The position numbers and the translations under genes are program-made. The notes below the pieces were generated by a model. That model was not told where the DNA came from, ran no database searches, and saw only the letters and a list, made by a program, of their open reading frames with translations. A DNA stretch of 64,000 nt, taken from assembly GCA_001600175.1 (NCBI GenBank), contig BCJC01000007.1, forward strand, positions 558,001-622,000. Direction: 5' to 3'. This DNA is from Erythrobasidium yunnanense. Taxonomy: Eukaryota; Basidiomycota; Cystobasidiomycetes; Erythrobasidiales; Erythrobasidiaceae. Numbering within the stretch: position 1 is the stretch's first letter; the number at the start of each line of letters is the position of its first letter. Shown here piece by piece: positions 11,017 through 22,793 of the stretch.

Positions 11017-11528
11017 CTAGCTGCTGGGCTTGTTGAGATCCTGCTTCAAGACACCCTTGTCATGCTGTAGCTGAGCGGAGTTCTGCTTCTGAACATCACC
11101 AGTGACGGCACCGATGACCTGTCAAATTACGCATTAAAACCAGTCCTTAGGTACAGAGGCGAGTCGTCGAAGTGTAGTCTCACGTTGTCAACCTTACCCT
11201 GAACTCGGTCTGCCGACGGTACATCAGCTTAAGCTGGAGACAAGCGAACAGTAGTGCTTGACGCACCTGCAGTTCCCTCGACGTAGCCTTTGGCTTCAGC
11301 AGCCCTCTGCTCAGCTACACCCTGGTTGTACTGCTCAGAGCCTTGCTGCTGGAGGGTCGTTCCGAGTGTCGAGTCGACCTGCAAGATCGACCAGCCAGTC
11401 AGCACTGACGACGCTCGCTTTTCAGGTGTAGATATACGCACAACGCTGCCGACGAGCTGCTTTGCGCTGCCTACAGTCTGGTTGATCTGGGCATTGACTT
11501 TGGACGGTTCGCCGGACTCGGTAGACAT
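11017..11528 (-). CDS. CsbD-like / general stress protein
   Basis: Four exons (11528-11442, 11378-11267, 11209-11184, 11118-11017) give a 108-residue, hydrophilic, Gln/Gly/Ala-rich protein. It has repeating amphipathic units of the CsbD type: QINQTVGSAKQLVGSVVDST, EAKGYVEGTADRVQGKVDNV and IGAVTGDVQKQNSAQ. The pattern G-x-A/D-x-x-x-G-x-V/A is the hallmark of CsbD-like and LEA-like proteins, which in fungi are small cytosolic proteins induced by stress or stationary phase. All splice phases agree, including the 26-base third exon. The C-terminus ends KQDLNKPSS. A degenerate copy lies directly downstream at 10385-10620. The molecular role is not established for the family. Confidence 0.75.
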
Positions 11529-12091
11529 GGTTGCTTGGAGGGTTTAATAGGTTCGAGATAAATACGCAGAGAACTTGAAAGTAGTGCTTCAGAAGTCGTT
11601 CAGAAGTCAACAGTCGAGTCGCTTTGGTCTCTCCGGGACAGGCTAACGCCTTTGCGTCAGCGAGATGTCATCTGTATGGCGAGCTCGAATGGAGCCGGAT
11701 GAGCGGGCTATGCGTGAGCGTCAAGGCATCTTCTGAAAATCTGTAGATTGGCTTGTGTTGTAGGCGTAGTGAAGTCTTCTTGGTGCTGAAGTGTGGGACG
11801 GAGCAAAGTCGAGACAAGGAGAAAGAAACAAGTTTGATGCTTCGAGGTACTGTAAGCGATCCAGGTATCATTTCATCAATGTATCCGCTGATGGCGCTCG
11901 TTGCGAAGAAGAGCGCAAAACGAGCGGATAAGGAGCTACAATCTCGAAGATACCGACGAAAATGCAGACATAACCATGGCTTCGAACGAAAGCGTGATGT
12001 ATCCTTGCCATTGTAATGACGAGGGATACAGTGACAGGACCGACAAGGGAAACGTTGCTACGCGGAGAGCAGTCAGATTGTGACTGGCGAC
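11529..12091. other. Intergenic: promoter side of the CsbD-like gene and 3' side of eIF1
   Basis: No gene is supported on either strand. The open frames here are short and without recognisable content. Confidence 0.4.
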
Positions 12092-13035
12092 TTAGAAACC
12101 GTGAATCTTGATAGTCTCGCGGGCTACATAGACAGCGACAGCATCAGTATTGCAGTCAAGACATGAATGAAGTCACAAAAACTACTCACGCAATCCGACG
12201 TCCTCGGTAAGCATCTGAGAGATCTTTGATCTCTGATCACCTTGTAGCTGAATGACCTGACCCAGTTCCTCATCTTCAACGAGTGTTCCATTGCATGCAA
12301 ATTCCTTCTTAAAGTGTTTGAGCAGCTTCTTTGGGTCGTACTCGTTGGGAACACCTTGGACGGTCGTCAAGGTCTTGCGGCCATTGCGCTGCTGAATGCG
12401 GATGTGCACGTATTCAGGAGCTTTGGTGCTCTTGTCAAGCTGAGTCTGCGTCTCTAGCTCATCGAGTTCGGCAAAGGGGTCTACACCGTAGCGCATGTCG
12501 ATATTAGCGGAAGGCGATTTGTAGGTTGAGAAAGCGCGAACGCACCGAAACCAGCTAGATTCTGGACTTTCGAGGCCTTGGTCTCGGATGTCGACTTTGA
12601 GGAAGACTCTTTGGTCTTTGAAGAGGATGACTTCTTCTTCTTCTTTTCTACCTCGCCTGCAGCCGCGTCCGGCAGCGGAGTGTTTGAGCCTGCCATATAC
12701 CACAGTGCATCAACAATGTGTTCTTGCCAATGTTGCTGAGGCGTGGCACAAGCCAGCCAGCCAGTCCGCGACAATGAACCCAAGGCTTACGCGACTCATT
12801 GTCAGATGTTCCGGCGGCGGTAGCGTCAGTGATGTTGAGCTTGCCAGCGAGTGAGTCGAGTTGGTCTATCAAACCATGAATCAGATACGGAGTTCTTTGG
12901 TAGATTGGGTTGCGAGGCAGGCCCACCAGCGCCCAAAGGAGTCCCTTGGACAGCTGCTTTTGCAGCGTCAGACGGATTGCTGTTCTCTAATGATGCGCTA
13001 GCAGCATGCGTTGTGGTGGTGTCGGTCGAGCTCAT
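12092..13035 (-). CDS. SUI1: Translation initiation factor eIF1 (SUI1) with a long N-terminal extension
   Basis: eIF1 binds the 40S subunit near the P site and guards start-codon selection. Exons 13035-12927, 12865-12791, 12689-12546, 12480-12190 and 12123-12092 give 216 residues. The C-terminal half is unmistakable eIF1: VQNLAGFDPFAELDELE, YVHIRIQQRNGRKTLTTVQG, FKKEFACNGTLVEDEELGQV, IQLQGDQRSKISQMLTEDVG and the end IKIHGF. Usual eIF1 is about 110 residues; here about 102 residues precede VQNL. They include a Thr/Ser-rich start (MSSTDTTTTHAASAS), DQLDSLAGKLNITDAT and a Lys/Ser block (EKKKKKSSSSKTKESSSK). The extension depends on two introns (12926-12866 and 12790-12690), both in correct phase. 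An ATG at 12696 lies inside the second intron and could give a shorter form if that intron is retained at its 3' end. Confidence 0.85.
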
Positions 13036-13311
13036 AAAAGCGTAGAAAGGGACTGGCAGGCAGGTTTATTCGAGGGTTTGGTAAGGTCTGCCGACAATCA
13101 AGGACAAGTAAAAGCATATGGGTCAATGTAACACTTCTTGAATCTCCAGTTGTTCGCTGCCCACCTCGTAAGAAGGTCTGCTGCTTTGAAGGTGCTGAAG
13201 TCGGAGCTGGTTCAAAGGCTAACCCTCGAAAGAGTCTTGAAACACTTTCAACACTTTGTGGCAAGGGAGTCTTGAATTGCCTGTAAGGCTCTCTTCAACT
13301 CACTTGAAAGC

Positions 13312-14173
13312 ATGTTTGGAAACTATCTAGGTAAGTAGATCTACTATGTGTATGCTACAAGGTCTAAAGCTGATTCAAGACTGTCGCCAGGCGTCAAGAA
13401 GCCAGAAGACACGGGCAGGCGAGCCAGAGGACAAGGCCCACCAGCGAGATACACAAGAGCACCGACATCAGCACCCCAAGATGCTTCCAGCGTGAGATGC
13501 CAGAAATGCTTGAAGTGAGTGCAACAAACGCCAGCTTTCCTCGTGGGTTTGGGAGCTGATTTTAAGCCGGCGTCAGATTGGGACATTACACATACGACTG
13601 CAAGAACAGCCAGGTGTACAAGGTGGGCTAATAGCAGCTATCTAGATGCGAGAGTGCAGCTTACATATTGTTTTACAGGCCCGACCCAGCCGGACACAGC
13701 AGCTTCTGAATCCCAAGAAAGCAAAAGATGGACCCAGCGTAGCTGTTCCCGCAGAATTTGGCGGCTCAGGACAGCCTGTAACAAGCAGTGCACCTCTAGC
13801 TATCACAGCTGGGCTGGCAGACAAGATCCTGGCAGACAAGCAGAAGAACAGGAAACGAAAGTCGAAGCGGTCTGGAAGCAGCTCATCCAGTAGTAGCAGC
13901 AGCAGCGACAGTGACAGCGACAGCGACTCGTCATCCTCGTCATCCTCTTCCTCTTCGTCAGACTCGGATTCAGACTCACACTCGTCCTCTTCGTCTGGTA
14001 GCGGGTCATTAAGGTCTAGCCGGAGCAAGAAGCGCAAGAGCAAGAAGAGAAAGGTGTCTCGTTCGCGGTCACCCGTGCGAATACGGCGTAGAAGTAATTC
14101 AGCTGGGTCGAGAAGCCGTAATCGCTCCAGGTCGCCTGCAGATACAGGCAAAGGGAAGGGCAGAGGCGACTAA
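13312..14173 (+). CDS. Zinc-knuckle protein with Ser/Arg-rich tail (ZCCHC10-like)
   Basis: Exons 13312-13330, 13391-13514, 13577-13622 and 13679-14173, 227 residues. A CX2CX4HX4C zinc knuckle, CQKCLKLGHYTYDC (residues about 44-57), spans the exon 2/3 junction and is followed by RPSRTQQLLNPKK. This is the arrangement of animal ZCCHC10 and fungal zinc-knuckle proteins. The C-terminal half is low complexity: a Lys/Arg block (KNRKRKSKRSG), a long Ser/Asp run, and RS dipeptides (VSRSRSPVRIRRR) typical of nuclear RNA-processing proteins. The N-terminus MFGNYLGVKKPEDTG is split by a phase-1 intron after 19 bases. The family's biochemical role is poorly known; nuclear RNA binding is an inference. Confidence 0.8.
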
Positions 14174-14265
14174 GCTTTGTGAAGTACAATATCTTGTTGT
14201 GTGTATCTCTATATTGCTATGTAGACAAGCTTTGGTTCAGATCAACTGCCTACCCCTATTCCCTA

Positions 14266-16731
14266 ATGGCACCCACCGCGACAGACTGGCCAGCGCCTTT
14301 CATAGGCAATGTTCAGGATGGCGAAGAAGTCTACAACGTGCGCTGACCCTGAACCAGTTTTCCAGACGCCTTTGCGACTTGACCGAACTGACGTCTTGAC
14401 CCTATCCTTGGCTTGTGTTTACAGCGTCTACTTCTTGTCTCTGGACGTGCTGGACCCATCAATGTCCAGTTTGAAGGCAAGATACTCGTGGACACCTACG
14501 CCGAAGGGAGCGATGAACCTCCGTTTCCAAGCCAAGAGTGGCCTGTTGTGGACTCTCATTTCAAGGCCTTAGTACCACTCACGCCTGGCGTGAAGACTTC
14601 TATACGGTTCTTGTTCCAAGCTCCAGACTACCTAGGCTCTTCTACGAGCGATACGGGAACTACCATCTCCGTGCATTATACCCCACTATCCCAGAATCCT
14701 CCTCTTCATCTCGTGATTCTAGCAGCACACGATAGTCCGCTTACAGTAGACTGTCCTCCGGAACGAAGAGATGGACACTCGACTCTCGATTCGGTAGTAG
14801 CGAAAATGCAGCTGTGGGCATACATGTCCCAAGCTTTCACAGCGGAAGATTGTAGGAGAAACGGGTTGGGAAGAAGGACTTTTGCACTGGATGAACAGGA
14901 CGGACCGGATACGCTTGAGGCATATCCGCCGTATCAGAAGCGCAGGAGACCGGTCGTGCATGTATTGAGAAGTACACACAGTATGGCGGAGTTCCGTGAT
15001 CCGAACAATACGCAGCAGGCGAGCGATCTCACTGTCCATACTTTCATATGAGCTAATCACAGTTGGGTCAAATTTTTAGAACCCGAAAGCTACGCAGCAA
15101 CAAGCGATGCACATTTTCGCCAGCGAAGCACTCCGTCATCCATCTGCCCCATCCTGCTTCAAAGGTCCCAACGGAGCCTACGTCGCCGTCCTCACCTTAG
15201 ATTCGCACTGGGATCCTCAAGCCCGTCTACTACTCGGCCATGCAGCTCTAGGTGCAGGAGGACCCGTCAGTCCGGGATGTAAGATTGGGGTCTTTGGATC
15301 TCATTCCTGTTGGTCGTGGCCTAGAAGCCTGAATGAAGTCGTACCAGCGTTTAGGGATTCTTCGGATGTCGATGAGAGGTATGTAGTCAATGATCTGGGT
15401 AATGTAGGAACAGCGTGGGAGACGCTAAATGTTGGGCATGGAGGTAGACAAATTCTGTTTCATCTGTTGAATACATACTGACTCTGTGTCACAGCCTTCC
15501 TACATGAATGCGGACATGCGCTGAACAACCCTCATCATGCTTCCGGCATTATGGCTCGAGGGTACCACGAGTGGAACAGAAGCTTCATGTGCACTGAAGG
15601 GCCTTCAAAACGCACCAACACATCTTCCTGCCGCTGCATAACGCCCGACATGGACCACAAGGAAAATCACTGGAATCGGATGTCCCTCTTACGTTTACGG
15701 TATCATCCGACGATGCGTCTTCCTCGAGATCCTTACATCCCCTACCCCTATACTGCCATCGCGCCCACATTCTCCGTCACGAAAGACGGCATATCGGTAC
15801 ATGCGCCAGTCGGGCTTGGTAGTCTCGAAGTGCAGAAAGACGGACGATACGTACAGCATATAGAATATCCCTTTGCGGGCCCAAACCCTTCTCCACCGCC
15901 GCAGAGCTTGCAACTTACCACGAAAGAAATTGCAGAACTGGCTTCTGCGGACCCGCATAAATGCAAGATCTCCATCACTGCAGTCGGGACGGACCAGAGA
16001 CAGGCTGAGATAGAAGACTATGGAGAACTACTGAGGACGTCGAGACTGATCGTGCAGACAAGTTCAGAAGGTCCGGCAGCACCAGTTCCTACCTCCTCAC
16101 CCGCTTCGAAATTGAGGAGGACATTCGATAAATTTAGTCATAAGGAACATAAACCTCAAGTACATGCTGCGCATACGGGGACGAATGCAGCGCCAGGTCA
16201 GATGGAGGTTATCAAGGGCATCCACGTCGGGCAAGAGAAGAAGGACAATACCTGGATGGTCATCCTCAACTCGCACCAAGGCAGTCGGCCGAAGCTGGTT
16301 AAAGTCGAAGTGAGTGGTACACTCACTATATCATATATTACGGCCACTGAGTCTCCTGTTCAGATCGTCAGCGGGCTGGCATTAGATGGCTTCAGGCTCT
16401 TCTGGTCAGACGGGTCTAAGCAGACCATCGGTCCGTGCGCAGGAGGCGGATCAAGATCTTTCAAGGTCGATCCTCCTGGAAAGCTGGTTCGCCTGGTCGT
16501 GCGGAGCGGAGCTTGGCTAGACGCCGTCTCTGTCGTGCACGAGCATGGCGAAACCGGCCTCTGTGGTGGAGGAGGAGGAGATATTAGGGTGTTAGGTATG
16601 TCTTACTTTCTTCCAATGAGGCGTAAGCTGATTATTTTTCGTCAGAACCGCCGCCCGGTAGCGAGATCTGCGGTTTTTTCGGGTCATCTGGACAGTGGAT
16701 GAACAGCTTAGGCCTTTTGTACACGGCTTGA
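14266..16731 (+). CDS. Zinc metallopeptidase with C-terminal jacalin-like domain (YIL108W-like)
   Basis: Five exons (14266-14337, 14425-15033, 15080-15443, 15495-16595, 16646-16731), 743 residues. The central part carries a HExxH-type zinc site, FLHECGHALNNPHH, formed across the exon 3/4 junction, with a downstream GIMARGYHEWNRSF segment. These are features of the fungal putative zinc metallopeptidase family that includes yeast YIL108W. The C-terminus, starting around GGGSRSFKVDPPGKLVRL and including GLCGGGGGDIRVLEPPPGSE and FFGSSGQWMNSLGLLYTA, has the Gly-rich spacing of a jacalin-like lectin domain, which this family also carries. There is no signal peptide, so a cytosolic enzyme is likely. 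The donor at 15034 (GTCCAT) is unusual, although phase and a CTAATC branch site support it. The substrate is unknown. Confidence 0.8.
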
Positions 16732-16753
16732 TTTGATTGACAACACGGACAAT

Positions 16754-19681
16754 CTATACTCCCTCAGCATGGGACTGCCTATCCGCGACACTTCCTCGCT
16801 GACTACCTCTATGATGCGAATGCTGCTGCTGGATCCGAATCTCTTTGAGTGGACTCTTCTCTTTGTCTTCGACTGAACCCCAAGCACCTCCGCCAGGCGT
16901 CTTCATCAAGAAGCGATCTCCCTTGCCCATTTTGATCTGGACAGATGAGACTCAACGCCGATGATGGTGATACTCGATGAAAACGAAGGCTTACTGTAGT
17001 CTTGCCTCCCAAATTTATGGCTCGGTATTGTTTGGCATCAGCGCCCTCCGCTAGATCGCCATCTTCCTTCCTCGGCAACTTCATCCATAAATTCTGTCCA
17101 CACTCCGCATCACCGCCTCCAGCCAGTCCGAACGGCCTAAATACTCTTCTTTCCGAGAGCATAGAAGCCTGAATAGGTTCTGTGAACTCGACATCGCGAA
17201 TGACGCCGTTCCCTCCATTATGCATGCCCTTTCCACCAGATCCTTCGCGAACGCTGAACTCGCGCAGAATGACGGGATAGCGACGTTCGAAGATCTCGGG
17301 ATCGGATATACGAGTATTCGTCATATGTACATGGACACCAGACGTTCCTACCCATGTAGACCCGGCTCCCTGTAAAGACATGTCAAGAACAGCATCGCCA
17401 ATTATGTGTCAGTACATACCGAACCCCCGCAAACAGTCTCGTAGTAGCCCCTTCAGAAGATCAATCAGCGAATGCCCTCCGGTCCCGTCGATCTAGAGCT
17501 ACGTACCAGCCCTCCGTATGATTGCCCTGTTCATCTTGGCCGCCTTGTCCGAAGGTGAAGTTGTTGCCTGTGGTGCTCTATCAGTCTCCAACTACAGAGA
17601 TACGGGAAGCCAGGCTCAAGAGGTGCCCACAATCCCCTTGACTGGCCGCAGCCGCGTTGAAAGCTTTCAAGACCACATCCGTGATACGTTGCGAAGTGCA
17701 CACGTTTCCGCCTACAGACAGCATTTGTTACTGAGTGTCTTGTCATATTTCACCATGAATCGGCGACTTACCGACTACAGCTGCTGTCTCGCTTGGCGCT
17801 AGCAAACTACCGGGCGGCAGCTTTACCTCGATAGGTATGAGACAGCCATGATTTAAAGGTATCTGTCATCGGTCCCAGATCAGTCTTGAGCTTGCTCTGT
17901 TATGATTCGGAGACTGCAACCCACATCGAGATCTATCATTGCTCGGAGGCAGTATACTATCGCGCTGTAAGAGACGGAGGTCGGGCAATTGAGGTTACCT
18001 GCTAATAAATGAGCTCTTATCACTGCTCGCGTCTCTTATTTCACTCACCGATCATCTCCGTACCAGTGCCTTCGAAGTCGAAGATCGCAGAGCCTTCTTT
18101 CTCGTTGATTTCGATATGTAGCTCGATAGGACTTCCGTCGTCCAGATAGTCTTTGGCATATAGTTTCGTTCCGCGTGCTTTGGCTACTTGCTTAAGGAGG
18201 TTCCGGACTGCTAGCTCTGCATTATCTCGAATCTGAGGAAGCAGGATCAGTATGATCGGACTACTCGATGGCAGTCGATGACTGACATGCAACATGTATT
18301 CTTGCACCGTCTCTAAGCCGTACTCCTCAATCATCAAATAGATCAGGGAAGTGCCCCTGCCAGGATCAACGTTCAGCCTCGATCTCGCTGTACTACGAGG
18401 GATAGCGTACTTCTGATTCGCAGCAATCTGAGCTTGTAAGTCACTCTCTACATCTCGTAAACAGCGGGTGCCCGAACATCCAGGGTATCTGGAAAAGCGT
18501 TAGTCCCCGTAGGCTGTCGCGAATCAAAGAGGACACAGTACTTGACGCACTTCGCTGGATCTTCACAAAGAAGTTTCAGAAGACCGTCTCTGTCGTAGTC
18601 GCCTTTCTTCACGATCTTGAAAGACTTGATCTGAGCGCCTTCTTCCTGAAAGCGCATTCCAGTCAGCGAATGTTACGGAAGCTATGATGAGACTCGTACA
18701 AAGATAGTCTTGCTCGTTGGCGGCATCGATCCCGGCAATATACCACCGATATCTGATAAGCCCGACAGATGAGCTGCGCCATGTAGTTTGAAGAGGAGAC
18801 GAGCAGTACCTGCATGATGCCCGCGAGACGCTGTGAAGAAGACAATCTCGCCATCCTGGAATACAGGTGTGATGACAGTCATGTCTGGCAGATGCGACCC
18901 TCCAGCGACAGGGTGATTTGCTGAGCGGACGATTGGGGGACCAATTAGCTGCCTGTTTGAGAGGGATATATAATCTCCCTACTGAGTAAGACGTCCCCTT
19001 CCTGCAGATCGCCCTCTGTTCATCCGGAAAGTCAGCATCGCTTCCAGGACAGTTGCAAAGCAATCGCACTGAGATGGTTGGTCTGCCATCGAACGGCACT
19101 ATAGATAAGGTTAGTGGGCACAATAGTTAAGATTACGTAGGCAGCGCTTACAAGGACATGCTGCCCTGGAACACAGAGAGATCTTGTCAGCAGAACATAG
19201 CATCGCCCAGTGCCATTACGATGTACCAGATGCACAGGCAGATGCGGCGCATCTAGGTAGAGTACTTAGCTTAATATCCTTTCCCAAGCGTGTTAGTCTA
19301 CATACTTGCGATCAGGTCTCCGTTTGGCGCGAAGATGGCACAGCTGAAGTCGAGGCGTTCTGTAGATAAATAAAAGGTGAAGAGATGTGGGTGTCAATTA
19401 AGCTGGGCAGGAAGACCAGGCTAGATCCGTACCCTTGATGTTGGTCCTGAATACCAATCTGGCTCAACGATAATTCAGAAGATAGACGATTCGCAATAAG
19501 ATCTCACGATATGGAAGTCTTCTGCAAGCTGCGACCCATCGCCTGGAACAGGATGACCTTAGAAGCGTGATCCGGCATGACTTGTCTGTGAACCACGCAC
19601 TTCGGCGACCGCCATGAAACGGTGAGCGAAGAGGGACAGCAGGATCCGGTCAGGCTTCTTGTCTTTGTTAGTCTCGGGCAT
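16754..19681 (-). CDS. Stand-alone hydantoinase B / 5-oxoprolinase HyuB-domain protein
   Basis: About 21 small exons spliced in consistent phase give roughly 590 residues that span the HyuB domain from end to end. Landmarks in order: [20 protein letters not shown] (first two exons, 19681-19601 and 19542-19508), [145 protein letters not shown] and the end [10 protein letters not shown] plus a polar tail. HyuB acts with HyuA in ATP-dependent opening of hydantoins or 5-oxoproline (glutathione cycle). In most eukaryotes the two are fused in one chain of about 1300 residues. Here an ATG at 19681 starts HyuB directly and no HyuA lies upstream, because a divergent gene begins at 20037. HyuA may be encoded elsewhere, or this is a HyuB-only enzyme. 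Confidence 0.85.
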
Positions 19682-20036
19682 GGTCAGTAGGATATGTCAG
19701 TTTGTCGCGAAAGCAAGGCAGGCCATAGCCATTTACGCGAGAACACATTATGCTTTTCGGGAAGAAGGGTAGATGTAATGAGAGCATATCTACTTGATAC
19801 TTCGATACAACTACCACTCTCAACTCCGCCTTGCTCCTTCGAGTTGTTTCTGCATGATCTCATCCTGACCCTGTTGCGCCGGCTGACAACCGAACGGACA
19901 GCGCAAAGCCTTTGCATTGATCCTTGGCTTATTACAGGTTGGCTCTGCTCCAATTCGCGCGAAACATCTTCAAGCTGCTGCTTTTGCTTGCAGAGTTCTC
20001 AGGTGTTTGAAGTCTTGAATTTGTCAGCGAGACAGG
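19682..20036. other. Divergent promoter region between HyuB and the DUF2985-like gene
   Basis: These 355 bases separate two ATGs pointing outward, so both promoters must lie here. It contains pyrimidine-rich tracts near 19960-20010 but no motif I can name. Confidence 0.4.
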
Positions 20037-22531
20037 ATGCCTCTCCTCAAGACCGACATCTTCAGGCGCGCGCAGCCAGCGCCAGCGCAAGAAGAAATGG
20101 CTGCAAACGAGCAAGTCACACCTAACACTATGACCACAACCCATGTACCTCCTCCTGCGACTTCTACGAACCAAAACAATGATGGCGGACACCTGCTAGC
20201 TCCGCCTACTCGGTCCTATGGTAGACCTGCAATGTCAGGCAGAACAGGCTCGGTCATGATACAGAGGATGTCCAGCTACGAAGGCCCTGACAGTTCTACC
20301 AGGCGCAGCAATCCATCCGCAAGTTCTGAAAATACTGCTGGCTCGCCGCCCGCCGAATCTCGAAAGCGCGCAGTCACAATTGCCATACCTCAGCGCATTC
20401 GTAGGACATTCACTCCGCAGCTCGGGAACAATAATGAAGAAGACGCAGTGGAGCTACAGCGCCCCCAGGTAGAAGAGAATGGTCAGACCGCTAGCGAGCG
20501 ATTCGAGGAGCACGAACAGGAAGAGTTGGAACGCGAGGATTCATCTAGGACAACAGGATGGGCACAAGCTTTAGGTCTCAGTAGGGTTGGCAGGAGTCGT
20601 GCTGGAACCGCTGCGACCAGAGCTACAAGTGGCCCCGCTGCCATCACTGGCGGCAGAAAACGAGCTGGCACTTCTGCGAGCCGGCTAAGCCATAACAGCG
20701 TAGACTACTCTGAGCAAGGCAGGGATCAAGCCTACGATACACGAGTCCACGATCTTCTAGACGCCATCGACCCTGAAGTTCAAATGCTCAACACGTTGGG
20801 AGATATCCAGAACTCCCTCTTCATCCCTTACACCGGTCTCTTTGATCGTACGCGTAAAGTCAACCTTACCAAACCGCCGAATGAGAATATCCTCTCGCCT
20901 TCACAACAGGCCGCGCAGGATCGTGCGGATATAGATGCCGAGCATGCAGCAGAGGTTCAGCGGGAAGAGGAGGATCCAGAAGCACGGCAGAGTAAGATCA
21001 AGAAGCTGTTATCCAGAGAAGAGAAAGGGAAAAGCGAGGTAGACGCAGAGAAGGACCTGCCTGCGCCTCCTACAGTAGCCAACGAGGACGGAACAGTCGA
21101 GTTGCATGGTCCCGATGAACCAGTCGACACAGAAACAACGCTTGTTGCTACTGAAGTAGTAGTCAAAGGAAAGTACTTCGTGCTACCCTCGAAATTGGTC
21201 GATATGTCGGACTGGACAGAGCAGGAGAAAGCAGAGTTGGATGACTATGTCCGACATCTCTTGCATAACAGGAAAGAGCGGCTGCGGCGGAAATGGAGAG
21301 GGTTCAAGAAATACGTATCGACGCGTGAGTTGCTGTTTTGAGTTCTGAGAATTCGACTCATGAAGCTAATGTGTGTGAATCAGCCCTCGGTGCCTTCGTC
21401 ACTATCTACGCTACCCTTCTTGGCCTATGGGGAACTGCGTGGTTCTTGTTCTTGCTAGGCTGGATCCCAGTCGGCGATCGACAAGCGTACTTCGTCGAGA
21501 TCTGCGACCAGATCTTGGTTGCTCTATTCTGTTTGACCGGACGTAAGTAGTCTCACTTGTTTGTCAGGCTGTGCGCGCTGCAACGTCAAGCTAATCTCGC
21601 TCTCGCTTGTTGCAGTCGGTCTCATACCCTTTCGATCCAGAGATACATATCATGCCTACTTTATCATCAAATACCACAACAAAACGCTCAGACTCCGCAA
21701 GAAGCGCGGTTTACCCAAGCTGGCAGATAGGAACGATCTGCCGAACGACCAGATGTACAATCGGGATCTTGAAGCAGCAGGTCATGCGCAAGATGCTGTT
21801 TTGAGCGATGAGGAGCAAGCATTGCTTGCGAAACACCAGACCGCCTTCCAGAAATCACATAGTGCGTGATCCTGGATTCTGTTTTCAGCAGCAGTGCAGT
21901 GATCTGTGTAGGGCTTTACTGACTGTCTTTTCGCGCGGACACAGCTTATTATCGACCTCACGAAACACCGACTCACCATGCCTTCCCTCTTCGCTATCTT
22001 ATCGCAATTATCATCCTTTCAGACTTCCATTCCGTCTTCCAACTCGCTTTAGGCACTACAACGTGGTCCATCTCCTACCACCGGCATTTCAAGTCAATCT
22101 TAACATCTGTAATTCTCGGTTTCTCCCTGTCATGTAACATCACGTCTGGCGTACTCATTGCGGCTGGTAACAAAGTATCACGCAAAACGGAAGTGGTAGA
22201 TGCCCTACTGAGAAAAGCCATCACGGAGGAAGCTATCAGACGAAGAGAAGACGCGATAGCGTACAGGGAGGAGAAGAGGCTGGAGAGGGAGAAAGCGCTA
22301 CAAAGAAGCAGAAGACAGAGCTCGGATGGAGGTGCGCTTACGAAAGCGACAGATGGGGCATTCTCCGTCGAGAAGATCATGAACATGCATGGTGCCTCGA
22401 AAGACAACGAGAACTCAGGGAAGCGAGCGAGTACACCTCCTATGCGACACTCGTCGGATAGCAAGCGGAAACTCGTTGGCAGTCGACAGTCTACGATAGA
22501 TACCTCTTCTTCCTCAACATTACAGAATTAA
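20037..22531 (+). CDS. Multi-pass membrane protein, DUF2985-like
   Basis: Exons 20037-21324, 21384-21542, 21616-21861 and 21945-22531, 759 residues. The first 400 residues are polar and disordered (Ser/Thr/Pro and Glu rich). The membrane part follows: FVTIYATLLGLWGTAWFLFL, then LGWIPVGDRQ, ILVALFCLTGLGLIPF, and after a short cytosolic loop (YHAYFIIKYHNKTLRLRKKR) two further segments, YLIAIIILSDFHSVFQLALG and SILTSVILGFSLSCNITSGV. The tail is a charged helix with RRREDAIAYREEKRLEREKA and a Ser-rich end. The order of W-G, LGWI and P-R-D/D-T motifs fits the fungal DUF2985 family, whose function is unknown; some members carry a PLAC8-like region, which I do not see here. Confidence 0.75.
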
Positions 22532-22793
22532 CGCAAGTCGTGTCGTTCCTTCCCGCATCTGCAGTCTGATTTCACTGCCTTTAATTGTAGCCTATCTCGT
22601 TCGATCAAGTTGTGTAGACAATAGCTGTCTCCTGTGTGTGGCTTAGAACAGCGCTTGGTGCATCAGCGATGCAAGGCAGCATATATCACGGAAAGCTTCA
22701 TAAGCTACGACACCACTGCTCTCCCCCTAAGAGGATTATAGCAGATATTCAGCCAGGCACGATGTAAAGGCTGGCTACGGAAAGTATCGACAA

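Noticed and set aside
13642-14151. Minus-strand open frame opposite the zinc-knuckle SR gene
   Set aside because: It is the mirror of the Ser/Asp/Arg repeats of the plus-strand gene (Leu/Glu-rich low complexity), a common artefact opposite SR-rich coding sequence.
16754-19681. HyuB gene as a pseudogene
   Set aside because: Unspliced it looks broken into many frames, but canonical introns restore every conserved block of the family in order, so it is called intact.
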